Assembly (NCBI GenBank): GCA_028871525.1
Contig: JAGWMX010000020.1
Location: 1 to 35,922 of the forward strand
Source: Gammaproteobacteria bacterium
GTDB taxonomy: Bacteria > Pseudomonadota > Gammaproteobacteria > Nevskiales > Nevskiaceae
Direction: 5' to 3'
Length of the DNA: 35,922 nt
A program made the position numbers and the translations under genes. This document shows, piece by piece, positions 23,885 through 34,454 of the stretch (positions are counted from its first letter, which is position 1; every line of letters begins with the position of its first letter). The notes beneath the pieces were generated by a model that saw only the letters and a list, made by a program, of their open reading frames with translations, was not told the DNA's origin and did no database searches.

Positions 23885-24400
23885 ATGACCGAACCCGCCA
23901 TCAAACTCGCCGACTTGCCGAAGGCCGCGCCGTTCGAGCTGCACCCGGACGATCGGATCGCAATCGAACACGAAATCGCGCACTACGACCACCCGCGCGC
24001 AGCGGTGATCGAGGCGCTGAAGATCGTGCAGACTCGGCACGGCTGGGTGCCGGACGCCGCGATCCCGGCGATCGCCGGGGTGCTACGCATCGGCTCGGCC
24101 GAAGTCGAGGAAGTGGCGACGTTCTACAACCTGATTTTCCGCCAGCCGGTCGGCCGCCACGTCATCAAGCTATGCGACAGCATGTCCTGCTACCTGACCG
24201 GCTACGACGATGTCGCCGCAGCGGTGAAACGCAAGCTCGGCATCGACTTCGGGCAGACCACCACCGACGGGCGTTTCACGCTGCTGCCGATCTGCTGCCT
24301 CGGTGCCTGCGACAAGGGTCCGGTGATGATGATCGATGACGATACCCACGGCCAACTGATGCCGCACGCGCTGGACGACATTCTGGAGGCTTATCGATGA
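23885..24400 (+). CDS. nuoE: NADH-quinone oxidoreductase subunit E
   Basis: A 171-residue thioredoxin-like subunit of the NADH-oxidising arm carrying the 2Fe-2S cluster N1a. The ligands are C97 and C102 (LCDSMSC) and C138 and C142 (CLGAC), all present. The N-terminal helices include [17 protein letters not shown] and [10 protein letters not shown], both typical. No clear ribosome binding site precedes the ATG, which lies 22 bases after the palindromic element. The stop overlaps nuoF as ATGA. Confidence 0.97.
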   Translation: MTEPAIKLADLPKAAPFELHPDDRIAIEHEIAHYDHPRAAVIEALKIVQTRHGWVPDAAIPAIAGVLRIGSAEVEEVATFYNLIFRQPVGRHVIKLCDSMSCYLTGYDDVAAAVKRKLGIDFGQTTTDGRFTLLPICCLGACDKGPVMMIDDDTHGQLMPHALDDILEAYR

Positions 24401-25701
24401 ACCGGGCCGAAACCCACCCGCTCACCGCACGCCTCAATCTGACCGACCCGCCGGACCTCAAGCGTTACGAAGCCGCCGGCGGTTATCAGGGCCTGCGCAA
24501 AGCACTCAAGGAAATGGCTCCGGCCGACGTCCAGCAGACGGTCAAGAACGCAAACCTGCGCGGCCGCGGCGGCGCCGGCTTCCCGACCGGCGTCAAATGG
24601 AGTTTCGTGCCGATGACGGCGCCGGACGGAACGCCGTACCGGGGCCACAAGTACATTCTGTGCAATGCCGACGAGATGGAGCCAGGCACCTTCAAGGACC
24701 GGCTGCTGATGGAGGGTGACCCGCACCAGATGGTGGAAGCGATGCTGGTGTCCGGATACGCGATCGGTGCGACTCGCGGCTACATTTTCCTGCGCGGGGA
24801 ATACGTGCTGTCCGCGCAGCGGCTGAACCGTGCTATCGACGAGGCCAAGGCCACCGGCTATCTTGGCGAGAACATCCTCGGCAGCGGCTGGGGCATGACG
24901 CTGGCGGTGCATACCGGCGCCGGCCGCTACATCTGCGGCGAGGAAACCGCGCTGATCAACTCACTGGAGGGCAAGCGCGCCAACCCGCGCACCAAGCCCC
25001 CGTTCCCGCAGGCGGCCGGACTGTGGGGCAAGCCGACGGTGGTCAACAACGTCGAAACGCTGTGTTGCGTGCCGCACATCGTGGTCAACGGCGCGGACTG
25101 GTTCAAGAGCCTGTCGCAGGGCAAGAGCACCGACGGCGGCACCAAGCTCTACGGCGTTTCGGGGCGCGCGCGGCGCAGCGGCTGCTGGGAGCTACCGATC
25201 GGCACCACGGCCCGCGAAATCATCGAGGAGCACGCCGGCGGCATGGCTGACGGCCTCAAGCTCAAGTGCTGGCTGCCCGGCGGCGCTTCCACCGACTTCC
25301 TGCTGCCCAAGCACCTGGATCTGGCGATGGATTTCGACACCATCGGCCAGCACGGCAGCCGCATGGGGACCGGTTTGATCACCGTGGTCGACGACAAGGC
25401 CAGCCTGCTCGGCATGCTGTACAACCTGGAGCTGTTCTTCACCCGGGAATCCTGCGGCTGGTGCACGCCGTGCCGCGACGGCCTGCCGTGGACCGCCAGG
25501 ATCCTCAAGGCGCTGGAACAAGGCCGCGGCCAGCCCGGGGATATCGAGATCCTGGAGCAGATGACCCGCGATCTGGGTCCCGGCCGGACTTTCTGCGCAC
25601 ACGCGCCGGGCGCGATGGAGCCGCTGCAGTCGGCGCTCAAGTATTTCCGCGACGAATTCGAGCGCGGCATTGCCCTGCCGCCGCGGCGGCAGGCGGCTTA
25701 A
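24397..25701 (+). CDS. nuoF: NADH-quinone oxidoreductase subunit F
   Basis: A 434-residue flavoprotein that takes electrons from NADH. The FMN/NADH site is [10 protein letters not shown] (56-65), with [14 protein letters not shown] and [15 protein letters not shown] following. The 4Fe-4S cluster N3 is bound by C353, C356 and C359 (ESCGWCTPC) and C400 (TFCAHAPGA). All expected parts are present. Four-base overlap with nuoE; 15 bases before nuoG. Confidence 0.97.
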   Translation: MNRAETHPLTARLNLTDPPDLKRYEAAGGYQGLRKALKEMAPADVQQTVKNANLRGRGGAGFPTGVKWSFVPMTAPDGTPYRGHKYILCNADEMEPGTFKDRLLMEGDPHQMVEAMLVSGYAIGATRGYIFLRGEYVLSAQRLNRAIDEAKATGYLGENILGSGWGMTLAVHTGAGRYICGEETALINSLEGKRANPRTKPPFPQAAGLWGKPTVVNNVETLCCVPHIVVNGADWFKSLSQGKSTDGGTKLYGVSGRARRSGCWELPIGTTAREIIEEHAGGMADGLKLKCWLPGGASTDFLLPKHLDLAMDFDTIGQHGSRMGTGLITVVDDKASLLGMLYNLELFFTRESCGWCTPCRDGLPWTARILKALEQGRGQPGDIEILEQMTRDLGPGRTFCAHAPGAMEPLQSALKYFRDEFERGIALPPRRQAA

Positions 25702-25716
25702 GGGGGTTCTGAGCGG

Positions 25717-28431
25717 ATGGCGAAGATCTACGTCGACGGCCGGCCGTATGAAGTCCACGACGGCGACAACCTGCTGCATGCCTGCCTGTCCAAGAAACTG
25801 GACTTGCCCTACTTTTGCTGGCACCCGGCGATGGGCAGCGTCGGCGCCTGCCGGCAGTGCGCGGTCAAGCAGTTCAAGGACGAAAACGACACCCACGGCA
25901 AGATCGTGATGTCGTGCATGACGCCGGCGGCCGACGGCACGCGCATCTCGATCGACGACCCGGAGGCGCGGGCGTTCCGTGCCGGCGTGATCGAGTGGCT
26001 GATGATCAACCATCCGCACGACTGCCCGGTATGCGAGGAAGGCGGCCACTGTCACCTGCAGGACATGACGGTGATGACCGGTCACGCGCGACGGCGCTAT
26101 CGCTTCACCAAGCGAACCCACCTAAACCAAGAGCTGGGGCCGTTTATCGCCCACGAGATGAACCGCTGCATCGCCTGTTACCGCTGCGTACGCTTCTACC
26201 GCGACTACGCCGACGGTCAGGATCTCGGCGTGTTCGGCGCGCACGACAACGTCTACTTCGGCCGCGAGTGCGACGGCGTGCTGGAAAACGAGTTCTCCGG
26301 CAATCTGACCGAGGTGTGCCCGACCGGCGTGTTCACCGACAAGACCCACAGCCGGCGCTATACCCGCAAATGGGACATGCAGTTCGCCCCCAGCATCTGT
26401 GCGCACTGCTCGCTGGGCTGCAATGTTTCTCCGGGCGAGCGCTACGGCGAGATCCGCCGCGTCGAAAACCGCTACAACAGCCACGTCAACCACTATTTTC
26501 TCTGCGACCGCGGCCGTTTCGGCTATGGCTTCGTCAACCGCGGCGACCGCCCGCGCCGCGCCCGGCTGCGGCTTGAGCGTGAACTTGCCGAAGTCGACAC
26601 CGAACACGCGCTGGCACACCTGGGCGGCCTGTTGCGCGGCGCGCGGCGCGTGCTCGGCATCGGCAGCCCGCGCGCCAGCGTAGAATCCAATTTCGCGCTG
26701 CGCACGCTGGTCGGCGCCGACAATTTCTTCGACGGCCATGCGCCGCCGGAGACCGAACTGGTGAAGCTGGCGCGCGAAATCCTGTCGACGACAACCGCCG
26801 AACTGGCGACGCTGCGCGGGCTGGAGACCGCTGACGCGGCTCTGGTGCTGGGTGAAGACCTGACGCAAACCGCGCCGCGCGCGGCGCTGGCGCTGCGCCA
26901 GGCCGCCAAGGGCGTCGGCGGCAAGCTGGCGGCTGCGCTCAAGGTACCGGAATGGCAGGCCGAGTCGGTCAAGGACCTCCGCCAGCAGAGCCTGTACCCG
27001 GTGTTCCTGACCGCGATCGACGCCACCCGCCTCGATGACGTGGCGCGGCATCATCTGCGCGCCGCGCCGGAGCAACAGGCCGCCTTCGCGATGGCTGTGG
27101 CACAGGCAATCGATCCGGCCGCCCCGCCGCCGCCAGCGCTGGACGCCGATACTCGCGGGGTCGCCGCCGAAGCGGCGGCTGCGCTGCTTGCCGCCGAGCG
27201 CCCGCTGATCGTGGCCGGCACTTCGCTTGGCTCGGCGGCGCTGTTGAACGCCACCGCCAACCTGACTACGGCGCTGTCCGCACGCGGCAGAAAGCCGCTG
27301 CTGTTTCTGGCGTTGCCGGAGGCCAACAGCCTCGGGCTGTCGCTGTTCTCGGCGCCGCCGCTGACTGACGCGCTGCAACTGGCCGCCGACGGCCAGGCCG
27401 ACGTGCTGCTGGTGCTGGAAAACGATCTCTACCGCCGCGCCTCACCAGCGCTGGTTGACGCCGCGCTGACCAAGACGCGACTGGTGGTGATCGACCACCA
27501 GCTCACCGCGACCGCCAAGCGCGCCGAAGTGCTGCTGCCGGCGGCCACGGTATTCGAAGGCGACGGGATTTTCGTCAACAACGAAAGCCGCGCCCAGCGC
27601 CATTACCAGGTATTCCAGCCGGATTTCTATCGCAGCGAGGTGCAGATCGCGGAAGCCTGGCGCTGGCTGGATCGCATCTGCCACGCCTGGCGCGGCGATT
27701 GCTGCGGCTGGGAGTTTCTGGATCAGGTCACCGCGGCCTGCGCCAAGGCGCTGCCGCAGTTCGCCCGCATCACCGAGGCCGCGCCGTCAGCCCGCTTCCG
27801 CATCAAAGGCCTGAAGCTGGCGCGCGCACCGGCGCGCTACAGCGGCCGCACCGCGATGCGCGCCAACCTGTCGGTGCACGAGCCGCGCGCGCCGCAGGAT
27901 CCGGATTCGCCGCTGGCGTTTTCGATGGAGGGCTACGCCGCTCCCGACGAACCGGGCCCGCTGGTGCCGTTCGCCTGGGCGCCCGGCTGGGATTCGCCGC
28001 AGGCCTGGAACAAGTTTCAGGATGAAGTCGGCGGCAAACTCCGCGGCGGCGATCCCGGCCTGCGACTGATCGACGCGCGCCCGCAATCCGGCTACCGCGC
28101 CGTCGACTGTGCCGCGCCGGCAGCCGACGGTCTGCGCGTGGTGGCGCTGCATCACATCTTCGGCGACGAAGAGCTGTCGGCGTTGGCCGCACCAGTCTCC
28201 GCCCGCACTCCGGCGCCATATCTGGCTTTGGCGACAGCCGATGCCCGACGTCTGGGCCTGGCGGCCGGCGACATCGTCGACCTCGCCGTTGACGGCACAC
28301 GGCTGCGATTGACGCTGAAGCTGTCGCCGCAGTTGGCGCCCGGCTGCATCGGCGTACCGCTTGCGCTGCTCGGCCTGCCGGTGCTGCAAACCGTCGTCGC
28401 CGGCGATATCCGCAAGGTGGCGGCGGCATGA
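25717..28431 (+). CDS. nuoG: NADH-quinone oxidoreductase subunit G
   Basis: A 904-residue subunit with an N-terminal iron-sulfur region and a molybdopterin-oxidoreductase-like remainder. Cluster N1b is bound by C34, C45, C48 and C67. N5 is bound by H99, C103, C106 and C112. N4 is bound by C151, C154, C157 and C201. The extra cluster N7, present only in some bacteria such as E. coli, has its ligands C228, C231, C235 and C263 (CAHCSLGC and FLCDRGRFG). The later part keeps the fold but is Ala-rich and less conserved. The stop overlaps nuoH as ATGA. Confidence 0.96.
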   Translation: MAKIYVDGRPYEVHDGDNLLHACLSKKLDLPYFCWHPAMGSVGACRQCAVKQFKDENDTHGKIVMSCMTPAADGTRISIDDPEARAFRAGVIEWLMINHPHDCPVCEEGGHCHLQDMTVMTGHARRRYRFTKRTHLNQELGPFIAHEMNRCIACYRCVRFYRDYADGQDLGVFGAHDNVYFGRECDGVLENEFSGNLTEVCPTGVFTDKTHSRRYTRKWDMQFAPSICAHCSLGCNVSPGERYGEIRRVENRYNSHVNHYFLCDRGRFGYGFVNRGDRPRRARLRLERELAEVDTEHALAHLGGLLRGARRVLGIGSPRASVESNFALRTLVGADNFFDGHAPPETELVKLAREILSTTTAELATLRGLETADAALVLGEDLTQTAPRAALALRQAAKGVGGKLAAALKVPEWQAESVKDLRQQSLYPVFLTAIDATRLDDVARHHLRAAPEQQAAFAMAVAQAIDPAAPPPPALDADTRGVAAEAAAALLAAERPLIVAGTSLGSAALLNATANLTTALSARGRKPLLFLALPEANSLGLSLFSAPPLTDALQLAADGQADVLLVLENDLYRRASPALVDAALTKTRLVVIDHQLTATAKRAEVLLPAATVFEGDGIFVNNESRAQRHYQVFQPDFYRSEVQIAEAWRWLDRICHAWRGDCCGWEFLDQVTAACAKALPQFARITEAAPSARFRIKGLKLARAPARYSGRTAMRANLSVHEPRAPQDPDSPLAFSMEGYAAPDEPGPLVPFAWAPGWDSPQAWNKFQDEVGGKLRGGDPGLRLIDARPQSGYRAVDCAAPAADGLRVVALHHIFGDEELSALAAPVSARTPAPYLALATADARRLGLAAGDIVDLAVDGTRLRLTLKLSPQLAPGCIGVPLALLGLPVLQTVVAGDIRKVAAA

Positions 28432-29423
28432 GCGGCCTACTTCACTGGCTCGGCTCGCCGGGCGTGCTGCCGGTGCTGGTGGGTATCGGCAAGGCGATCA
28501 CGCTGCTGCTGGGCGTGGTGCTGACCGGAGCGCTGCTGATCTGGGTCGAGCGACGGCTGCTCGGCCTGTGGCAGGATCGCTGGGGCCCCAACCGCGTCGG
28601 TCCGCTGGGCCTGGGCCAGGTGGTCGCCGACATGGTCAAGATTTTCTTCAAGGAAGACTGGACGCCGTCCTTCGTCGATCGCCCGGTGTTCGTGTTGGCC
28701 CCGTGCATTGCGCTGAGCGTGATGATGCTGGGTTTCGCCATCGTTCCGGTCGTACCGGGCTGGCAAGTGGCCGATCTGAACATCGGCATCCTGTTTTTTC
28801 TTGCCATCGCCTCGCTCGGCGTCTACGCGGTGATGCTCGGCGGCTGGGCTTCCAACAACAAATACTCGCTGCTCGGCGGCCTGCGCTCGGCAGCGCAGAT
28901 GATCACCTACGAGGTGTTCATGGGTCTGGCGGTGATGGGCGTGGTCGTTCAGGTCGGCTCGTTCAAACTCGGCGACATCGTCGCTGCGCAGGCAAACGGC
29001 TGGTTCGTGCTGCCGCAGTTCCTCGGCTTCCTGCTGTTCGCGCTGGCCGGGGTGGCGGCCACCCATCGCGCACCGTTTGATCTGCCCGAAGCCGAGCAGG
29101 AGCTCGCCGCCGGCTTCCATACCGAGTATTCGGGCATGAAATTCGGCATGTTCTTCGTCGGCGAATACGTCGGCGTCGTCGTCGTCTCGGCGCTGCTGAC
29201 CACGCTTTACTTCGGCGGCTGGCAGGGACCGTGGCTGCCGCCGATCGTCTGGTTCGCACTCAAGACCGGCGCCTTCATCGTGCTGTTCATCCTGCTGCGT
29301 GCGGCGCTGCCGCGGCCGCGCTACGACCAGTTGATGGACGGCGGCTGGAAAGTCTGTTTGCCGCTGGCACTGATCAATCTTCTGGTCACGGCCGCGGTGA
29401 TCCTCGCCCGGCAGCCGGTCTAG
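28428..29423 (+). CDS. nuoH: NADH-quinone oxidoreductase subunit H
   Basis: A 331-residue inner-membrane subunit forming the bulk of the quinone tunnel, with eight or so helices. Conserved landmarks are [59 protein letters not shown] and [17 protein letters not shown]. All are present without gaps. It is coupled to nuoG by a four-base overlap and is 10 bases from nuoI. Confidence 0.97.
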   Translation: MSGLLHWLGSPGVLPVLVGIGKAITLLLGVVLTGALLIWVERRLLGLWQDRWGPNRVGPLGLGQVVADMVKIFFKEDWTPSFVDRPVFVLAPCIALSVMMLGFAIVPVVPGWQVADLNIGILFFLAIASLGVYAVMLGGWASNNKYSLLGGLRSAAQMITYEVFMGLAVMGVVVQVGSFKLGDIVAAQANGWFVLPQFLGFLLFALAGVAATHRAPFDLPEAEQELAAGFHTEYSGMKFGMFFVGEYVGVVVVSALLTTLYFGGWQGPWLPPIVWFALKTGAFIVLFILLRAALPRPRYDQLMDGGWKVCLPLALINLLVTAAVILARQPV

Positions 29424-29433
29424 GAGCTCCGCG

Positions 29434-29970
29434 ATGCTTGCGATTCTCAGAGGCATCTGGAGCAACCTGCGCAGCCTGGTGATCATTTTCGCCCACCTGT
29501 GGCGGCACAAGGACACCATCGAATACCCCGAGGTCAAACCATATCTGCCGCCACGCTATCGCGGCCGCATCGTGCTCACCCGCGACCCCGACGGCCAGGA
29601 GCGCTGCGTGGCCTGCAACCTGTGCGCAGTGGCCTGCCCGGTGGGCTGTATCGCGTTGCAGAAGACCGAAACCGAGGACGGCCGCTGGTATCCGGAATTC
29701 TTCCGTATCAACTTCTCGCGCTGCATCTTCTGCGGCCTGTGCGAAGAAGCCTGCCCGACCAACGCCATCCAGCTCACGCCGGACTTCGAGATGTGCGAGT
29801 ACGACCGGCAGAACCTGGTCTACGAGAAAGAACACCTGCTGATCAGCGGTACCGGCAAGTATCCCGACTACAACTTCTACCGCGTCGCCGGCATGAGCAT
29901 CGCCGGCAAACCGAAGGGCACCGCCGAGCACGAGGCGTTGCCGGTCGACGTCAAAAGCCTGCTGCCGTAA
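29434..29970 (+). CDS. nuoI: NADH-quinone oxidoreductase subunit I
   Basis: A 178-residue ferredoxin-like subunit with clusters N6a and N6b. Ligands are C58, C61, C64 and C107 / C97, C100, C103 and C68, in the motifs [12 protein letters not shown] and [12 protein letters not shown]. The N-terminal amphipathic helix ends near [10 protein letters not shown]. Normal length. Confidence 0.97.
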   Translation: MLAILRGIWSNLRSLVIIFAHLWRHKDTIEYPEVKPYLPPRYRGRIVLTRDPDGQERCVACNLCAVACPVGCIALQKTETEDGRWYPEFFRINFSRCIFCGLCEEACPTNAIQLTPDFEMCEYDRQNLVYEKEHLLISGTGKYPDYNFYRVAGMSIAGKPKGTAEHEALPVDVKSLLP

Positions 29971-29987
29971 CCGCCTCCGGACCGATC

Positions 29988-30515
29988 ATGGAAATCGCTT
30001 TTTACCTCGCCGCCACCGTCGCCGTGATCGCCACCGTCCTGGCGATCAGCAATTTCAATCCGGTACACGGCCTGCTGTACCTGATCGTCTCGCTGCTGGC
30101 GGTGGCGATGATCTTCTTCACTCTCGGCGCCCCGTTCGCCGGTATTCTCGAGGTCATCGTCTACGCCGGGGCGATCATGGTGCTGTTCGTGTTCGTGGTG
30201 ATGATGCTTAACCTCGGACCGGCGGTCGCCGAACAGGAGCGGCGCTGGCTGCGCCCCTCGGCCTGGCTGGTGCCGGCGCTGTTGTCCGGCGTGCTGTTGA
30301 TCGAACTACTGCGGCTGATCCACGCCGGCCATGACGCGCATCTGAGCGGCCTGCACCAGGTCGACGTCAAGGCGGTGGGCACGGCGCTGTACGGTCCTTA
30401 TCTGCTGGCGGTCGAACTGGGGTCGATGCTGCTGCTGGCGGCGCTGGTCGCCGCCTTCCACCTCGGCCGGCACGAACTGATGGCGCGTGCCGCCGCGCGC
30501 GAGGCGGCGCGATGA
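29988..30515 (+). CDS. nuoJ: NADH-quinone oxidoreductase subunit J
   Basis: A 175-residue membrane subunit with five helices. The conserved third helix containing [20 protein letters not shown] carries the pi-bulge region that works as a gate between quinone and proton modules. I chose ATG 29988 ([13 protein letters not shown]), 17 bases after nuoI; its ribosome binding site is weak. The stop overlaps nuoK as ATGA. Confidence 0.95.
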   Translation: MEIAFYLAATVAVIATVLAISNFNPVHGLLYLIVSLLAVAMIFFTLGAPFAGILEVIVYAGAIMVLFVFVVMMLNLGPAVAEQERRWLRPSAWLVPALLSGVLLIELLRLIHAGHDAHLSGLHQVDVKAVGTALYGPYLLAVELGSMLLLAALVAAFHLGRHELMARAAAREAAR

Positions 30516-30826
30516 ACGGCGCGGGCGTGCCGATGGAAGCCGGCCTGCTGGTCGCCGGAACACTGTTCGCGCTCGGCGTGACCGGCGTACTGATCCGCCG
30601 CAACATCATCTTCACGCTGATGAGCATCGAGGTGATGATGAACGCGGCGGGGCTGGCGTTCGTGGTCGCCGCCAGCCGCTGGGCGGCGGCCGACGGCCAG
30701 ATCATGTTCATCCTGATTCTGACGCTGGCGGCCGCCGAAACCAGCGTCGGCCTGGCCCTGGTGATCCAGCTCTACCGCCGCTTCCACGGCCTGGACGTCG
30801 ACGCGGCGAGCACCATGCACGGCTAG
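30512..30826 (+). CDS. nuoK: NADH-quinone oxidoreductase subunit K
   Basis: A 104-residue membrane subunit with three helices. The proton-path glutamates lie in [13 protein letters not shown] and [14 protein letters not shown], both kept. The start [16 protein letters not shown] overlaps the nuoJ stop. An internal Met at residue 8 would give the more usual length but has no better start signal. It is followed by a 204-base gap holding a palindromic element. Confidence 0.96.
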   Translation: MNGAGVPMEAGLLVAGTLFALGVTGVLIRRNIIFTLMSIEVMMNAAGLAFVVAASRWAAADGQIMFILILTLAAAETSVGLALVIQLYRRFHGLDVDAASTMHG

Positions 30827-30867
30827 ATCGCGTGGACAGACAAACCCTGATTCCAACACGGCTGCAA

Positions 30868-31021
30868 TCCGCAAATGAACGCAAAGAACGCAAATGGTCA
30901 ACGGAGTTGCAAAACGCAAGACATGAAATACGACCAACCAATCCAGTTTGCGGCTCGGGGCGAGTTCGCAAACCCCAACAACTCATCTTTCCATTTGCGT
31001 TTATTCGCGTTCGTTTGCGGA
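30868..31021. repeat. Palindromic intergenic element, copy 2 (nuoK-nuoL gap)
   Basis: The left arm 30868-30897 and the right arm 30991-31021 are inverted copies matching at about 27 of 31 aligned positions. They share the unit TCCGCAAATGAACGC and end in ACGCAAATGG. About 93 bases lie between the arms. The element resembles the one at 23790-23862. Its right arm ends nine bases before the nuoL ATG, leaving no ordinary ribosome binding site there. Confidence 0.72.
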
Positions 31022-31030
31022 CCGCTCTAA

Positions 31031-32869
31031 ATGAACCTGCTGTTTTTGAGCTTCGCGTTCCCGTTGGCGGGCTTTGTGTTCCTGGCGTTCATGCGCGGGC
31101 GTATCCGCGAAACGCCGGCGGCGCTGGTCGGTGTCGGCAGTATCGGCTTGTCGGCGCTGGTGATTGCCTGGGCCGGTTATCAGTTTCTGACCACGGTGCC
31201 CGCCGCTGGCGCCTACACCGAAGGGCTGTGGCCGTGGATACGGGTCGGCAATTTCGACGTGCCTTTCGCCCTGCACCTGGACGCGCTGTCGCTACTGATG
31301 TGCGGCGTGATCACCGGCGTCGGCTTTCTGATCCATCTGTTCGCCAGCTGGTACATGCGCGGCGAGGAAGGCTACGCGCGCTTCTTCTCGTACATGAACC
31401 TGTTCGTTGCCAGCATGCTGTTCCTGGTGCTGGCCGACAACCTGCTGTTCCTGTATTTCGGCTGGGAAGGCGTCGGCCTGTGCAGCTACCTGCTGATCGG
31501 CTTTTATTACAAAGACCCGGCCAACGGCTCGGCCGCGCGCAAGGCCTTCATCGTCACCCGCGTCGGCGATACGCTGATGGCGATCGGCCTGTTCGTCATC
31601 TTCCGCGACCTCGGCACGCTCGACATCCAATCGGTATTGAAGCTGGCGCCGACGTCGTGGGGTGCCGGCTCGGCGACGGTGACGCTGGTCGCCTTCCTGC
31701 TGCTCGGCGGCGCGGTCGGCAAGAGTGCGCAGCTGCCGCTACAGACCTGGCTGCCGGACGCGATGGCCGGCCCGACGCCGGTGTCGGCATTGATCCACGC
31801 GGCGACGATGGTCACCGCCGGCGTTTACCTGATCGCACGCACGCACACGTTGTTCGAACTCGCGCCCGAGGCGCTGCAGGCGGTCGGCATCGTCGGCGCC
31901 GCCACGCTGCTACTGGCCGGCTTTTCAGCATTGGCGCAAACCGACATCAAACGGGTATTGGCCTACTCGACGATGAGTCAGATCGGCTACATGTTCCTGG
32001 CGTTGGGCGTCGGCGCCTGGAGCGGCGCGGTCTTCCATCTGATGACCCACGCTTTCTTCAAGGCGCTGTTGTTTTTAGCCTCGGGCAGCGTGATCATCGC
32101 CTGCCACCACGAGCAGGACATGTTCAAGATGGGCGGCTTGCGCAAAAAGCTGCCGCTGACGTTCTGGAGTTTCATCATCGGCGGCGCGGCGCTGGCGGCC
32201 ATCCCGCCGACTGCCGGTTTCTTCAGCAAGGACGGCATCCTGCGTCTGGCCTGGGCATCCGGCGAACACGGGCTGTGGGTCTGCGGCGCGCTCGGCGCCT
32301 TCCTGACCAGCGTCTACACCTTCCGCATGATCTTCATCACCTTCTTCGGCGACTACCGCGGCCACGCCGAGGTGCACCGCCCGCGCGGACTGGCACATAA
32401 CCTGCCGCTGGTGGGCCTGATCGTCGCATCGGCGATCGGCGGCTTCTGGGCGCTGCACCTGATGGTGCTGCCGCCGGCGCCGACCGGCGAGCCGCCGGCG
32501 GCGGTCGAATTCGCGCCGCTGTTGCTGGCGCTGGCCGGCCTCGCGCTGGCCTGGCGGCTGTTCCTGCTGCAGCCACAAGCCATACGACGCTTTGCCAACG
32601 CCGGCTTCGCCGATCTGTTGCGGCGCTGGTGGCTGGCGGCGTTCGGATTCGACTGGCTGTACGGCCGCCTGCTGGTACGGCCCTTCTACTGGATCACCCG
32701 CCTCAACGCGCGCGACGTCATCGACTGGATCGTCACCGGCATCCCGGTGTCTAGCCTGCAGTTCGGCAATGGCGTGCTGGCGCGTTCCGAAAGCGGCCGG
32801 CTGCGCTGGTATGCCGCCAGCGTAGCGCTCGGCGCGGTGGCGATCCTGGCTGCGGTCCTGTACTCGTAA
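31031..32869 (+). CDS. nuoL: NADH-quinone oxidoreductase subunit L
   Basis: A 612-residue antiporter-like proton-pumping subunit at the far end of the membrane arm, close to the 613 of E. coli. Landmarks are [50 protein letters not shown] and [17 protein letters not shown]. The long lateral helix and last helix follow in the C-terminal 150 residues. The ATG has no clear ribosome binding site because the palindromic element abuts it, yet the frame is intact. Confidence 0.97.
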   Translation: MNLLFLSFAFPLAGFVFLAFMRGRIRETPAALVGVGSIGLSALVIAWAGYQFLTTVPAAGAYTEGLWPWIRVGNFDVPFALHLDALSLLMCGVITGVGFLIHLFASWYMRGEEGYARFFSYMNLFVASMLFLVLADNLLFLYFGWEGVGLCSYLLIGFYYKDPANGSAARKAFIVTRVGDTLMAIGLFVIFRDLGTLDIQSVLKLAPTSWGAGSATVTLVAFLLLGGAVGKSAQLPLQTWLPDAMAGPTPVSALIHAATMVTAGVYLIARTHTLFELAPEALQAVGIVGAATLLLAGFSALAQTDIKRVLAYSTMSQIGYMFLALGVGAWSGAVFHLMTHAFFKALLFLASGSVIIACHHEQDMFKMGGLRKKLPLTFWSFIIGGAALAAIPPTAGFFSKDGILRLAWASGEHGLWVCGALGAFLTSVYTFRMIFITFFGDYRGHAEVHRPRGLAHNLPLVGLIVASAIGGFWALHLMVLPPAPTGEPPAAVEFAPLLLALAGLALAWRLFLLQPQAIRRFANAGFADLLRRWWLAAFGFDWLYGRLLVRPFYWITRLNARDVIDWIVTGIPVSSLQFGNGVLARSESGRLRWYAASVALGAVAILAAVLYS

Positions 32870-32921
32870 CCACTGGAAGGACACCTGTGAAGCAAGAGCG
32901 GCGATCGACGGAGAAGCGAGC

Positions 32922-34454
32922 GTGAACCTTGTGCTGCTGTTCCTGCTGCCGTTCGTCGGCGGTTTCCTGAGCTGGCAGACGGAGCGTTTCAGCATCCGCG
33001 CACCGCGCTGGGTGGCGCTGATCACGATGTTGACGGTGCTGGCGCTGACCGTCCACCTGTGGCTGACCGGCGATTACTCCGGCACCTGGCTGGGCAATTC
33101 ACACCGTTGGGCGTTCGATTACCGCGCCGACTGGATCCCGCGCTTCGGCATCAGCTTCCACTTCGCCCTCGACGGTCTTTCGCTGCTGCTGGTTGCACTG
33201 ACCGGATTGCTCGGGGTGATGGCGGTGGCCTGCTCGTGGCGCGAAGTCAGCCGCCACGTCGGCTTCTTCCACTTGAACCTGCTGTGGAACCTGGGCGGCG
33301 TCATCGGCGTGTTCATGGCCATGGACCTGTTCCTGTTCTTCTTCTTCTGGGAAATGATGCTGGTGCCGATGTTCTTCCTGATCGCGCTGTGGGGACACAA
33401 CATCCCCGGCGGCAAGGATCGGGTGTATGCGGCGACCAAGTTCTTCATCTTCACCCAGGCTTCCGGTCTGTTGATGCTGCTGTCGATCCTGGCGCTGGTG
33501 TTCGTGCACTACCGGGCCAGCGGCCGGCTTTCGTTCGACTACCAGGATCTGCTCGGCACGCCGATGTCGGCCGCCGTCGAATTCTGGATCATGCTCGGCT
33601 TCTTCGTCGCCTTCATGGTCAAGCTGCCGGTGCTGCCGCTGCACTCGTGGCTGCCGGACGCGCACAGTCAGGCGCCGACCGCCGGCTCGGTGGATCTGGC
33701 CGGAGTTCTGCTGAAAACCGCGGCCTACGGCTTTCTGCGCTTCTGCCTGCCGCTGTTCCCGCACGCCTCGGCGCAGTTCGCACCGGTGGCGATGTGGCTG
33801 GGCGTGGCAGGCATCATCTACGGCGCGCTGTTGGCCTTTGCCCAGACCGACATCAAACGGCTGGTGGCCTACACTTCGATCAGCCACATGGGTTTCGTGC
33901 TGATCGGCATCTACGCCGGCACCGAGCAGGCGCTGCAGGGCGCAGTGCTCAACATGCTGGCGCACGGCATCTCCGCCGGCGCACTGTTCATTCTCTCCGG
34001 CGAAATCTACGAACGCCTGCATACGCGCGATCTAAGGCAGATGAGCGGTTTGTGGGCGCGTTTCGCGTTCCTGCCGCCGATCCTGCTGTTCTTTGCCGTG
34101 GCCTCGCTGGGGCTGCCCGGCTTGGGCAATTTCGTCGGCGAGTTCCTGATCCTCGTCGGTACGTTCAAGGTGGCGCCGGTCGTCACCTGGGTGGCGGCCT
34201 CCGGTCTGGTGCTCGCGGCGGCCTACGCGCTGATCCTGGTGCAGCGTTCGCTGCACGGTCCGCCGCTGGACCCGGAACATCGCCTCGTCGATCTCAACAA
34301 ACGTGAACTGGCGACGATGCTGACGCTGATGGCGTTGCTGCTGTGGCTGGGTGTCTACCCGCAGACCTTCCTCGACACCTCCAGCGCCAGCATGAGCGCG
34401 CTGCACCACTGGTACGCGGAGGCACAACTGACCAACGGGATCGCCGCGCGATGA
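32922..34454 (+). CDS. nuoM: NADH-quinone oxidoreductase subunit M
   Basis: A 510-residue antiporter-like proton-pumping subunit. It starts with GTG 32922, preceded by GGAGAAG, giving MNLVLLFLLPFVGGF. Landmarks are FFWEMMLVPMFFLIALWG (proton-path Glu), LPLHSWLPDAHSQAPTAGSV, DLAGVLLKTAAYGFLRF and TDIKRLVAYTSISHMGFV. It is 52 bases after nuoL; the stop overlaps nuoN as ATGA. Confidence 0.97.
   Translation: MNLVLLFLLPFVGGFLSWQTERFSIRAPRWVALITMLTVLALTVHLWLTGDYSGTWLGNSHRWAFDYRADWIPRFGISFHFALDGLSLLLVALTGLLGVMAVACSWREVSRHVGFFHLNLLWNLGGVIGVFMAMDLFLFFFFWEMMLVPMFFLIALWGHNIPGGKDRVYAATKFFIFTQASGLLMLLSILALVFVHYRASGRLSFDYQDLLGTPMSAAVEFWIMLGFFVAFMVKLPVLPLHSWLPDAHSQAPTAGSVDLAGVLLKTAAYGFLRFCLPLFPHASAQFAPVAMWLGVAGIIYGALLAFAQTDIKRLVAYTSISHMGFVLIGIYAGTEQALQGAVLNMLAHGISAGALFILSGEIYERLHTRDLRQMSGLWARFAFLPPILLFFAVASLGLPGLGNFVGEFLILVGTFKVAPVVTWVAASGLVLAAAYALILVQRSLHGPPLDPEHRLVDLNKRELATMLTLMALLLWLGVYPQTFLDTSSASMSALHHWYAEAQLTNGIAAR

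Noticed and set aside
26122-27378. Long open frame on the minus strand inside nuoG
   Set aside because: Antisense shadow of a GC-rich gene; Arg/Gln-rich composition and no recognisable motif.
30487-32400. Long plus-strand frame across nuoK and nuoL in another frame
   Set aside because: Translation is Arg/Ala/Gly-rich noise; the nuoK and nuoL frames explain the DNA.
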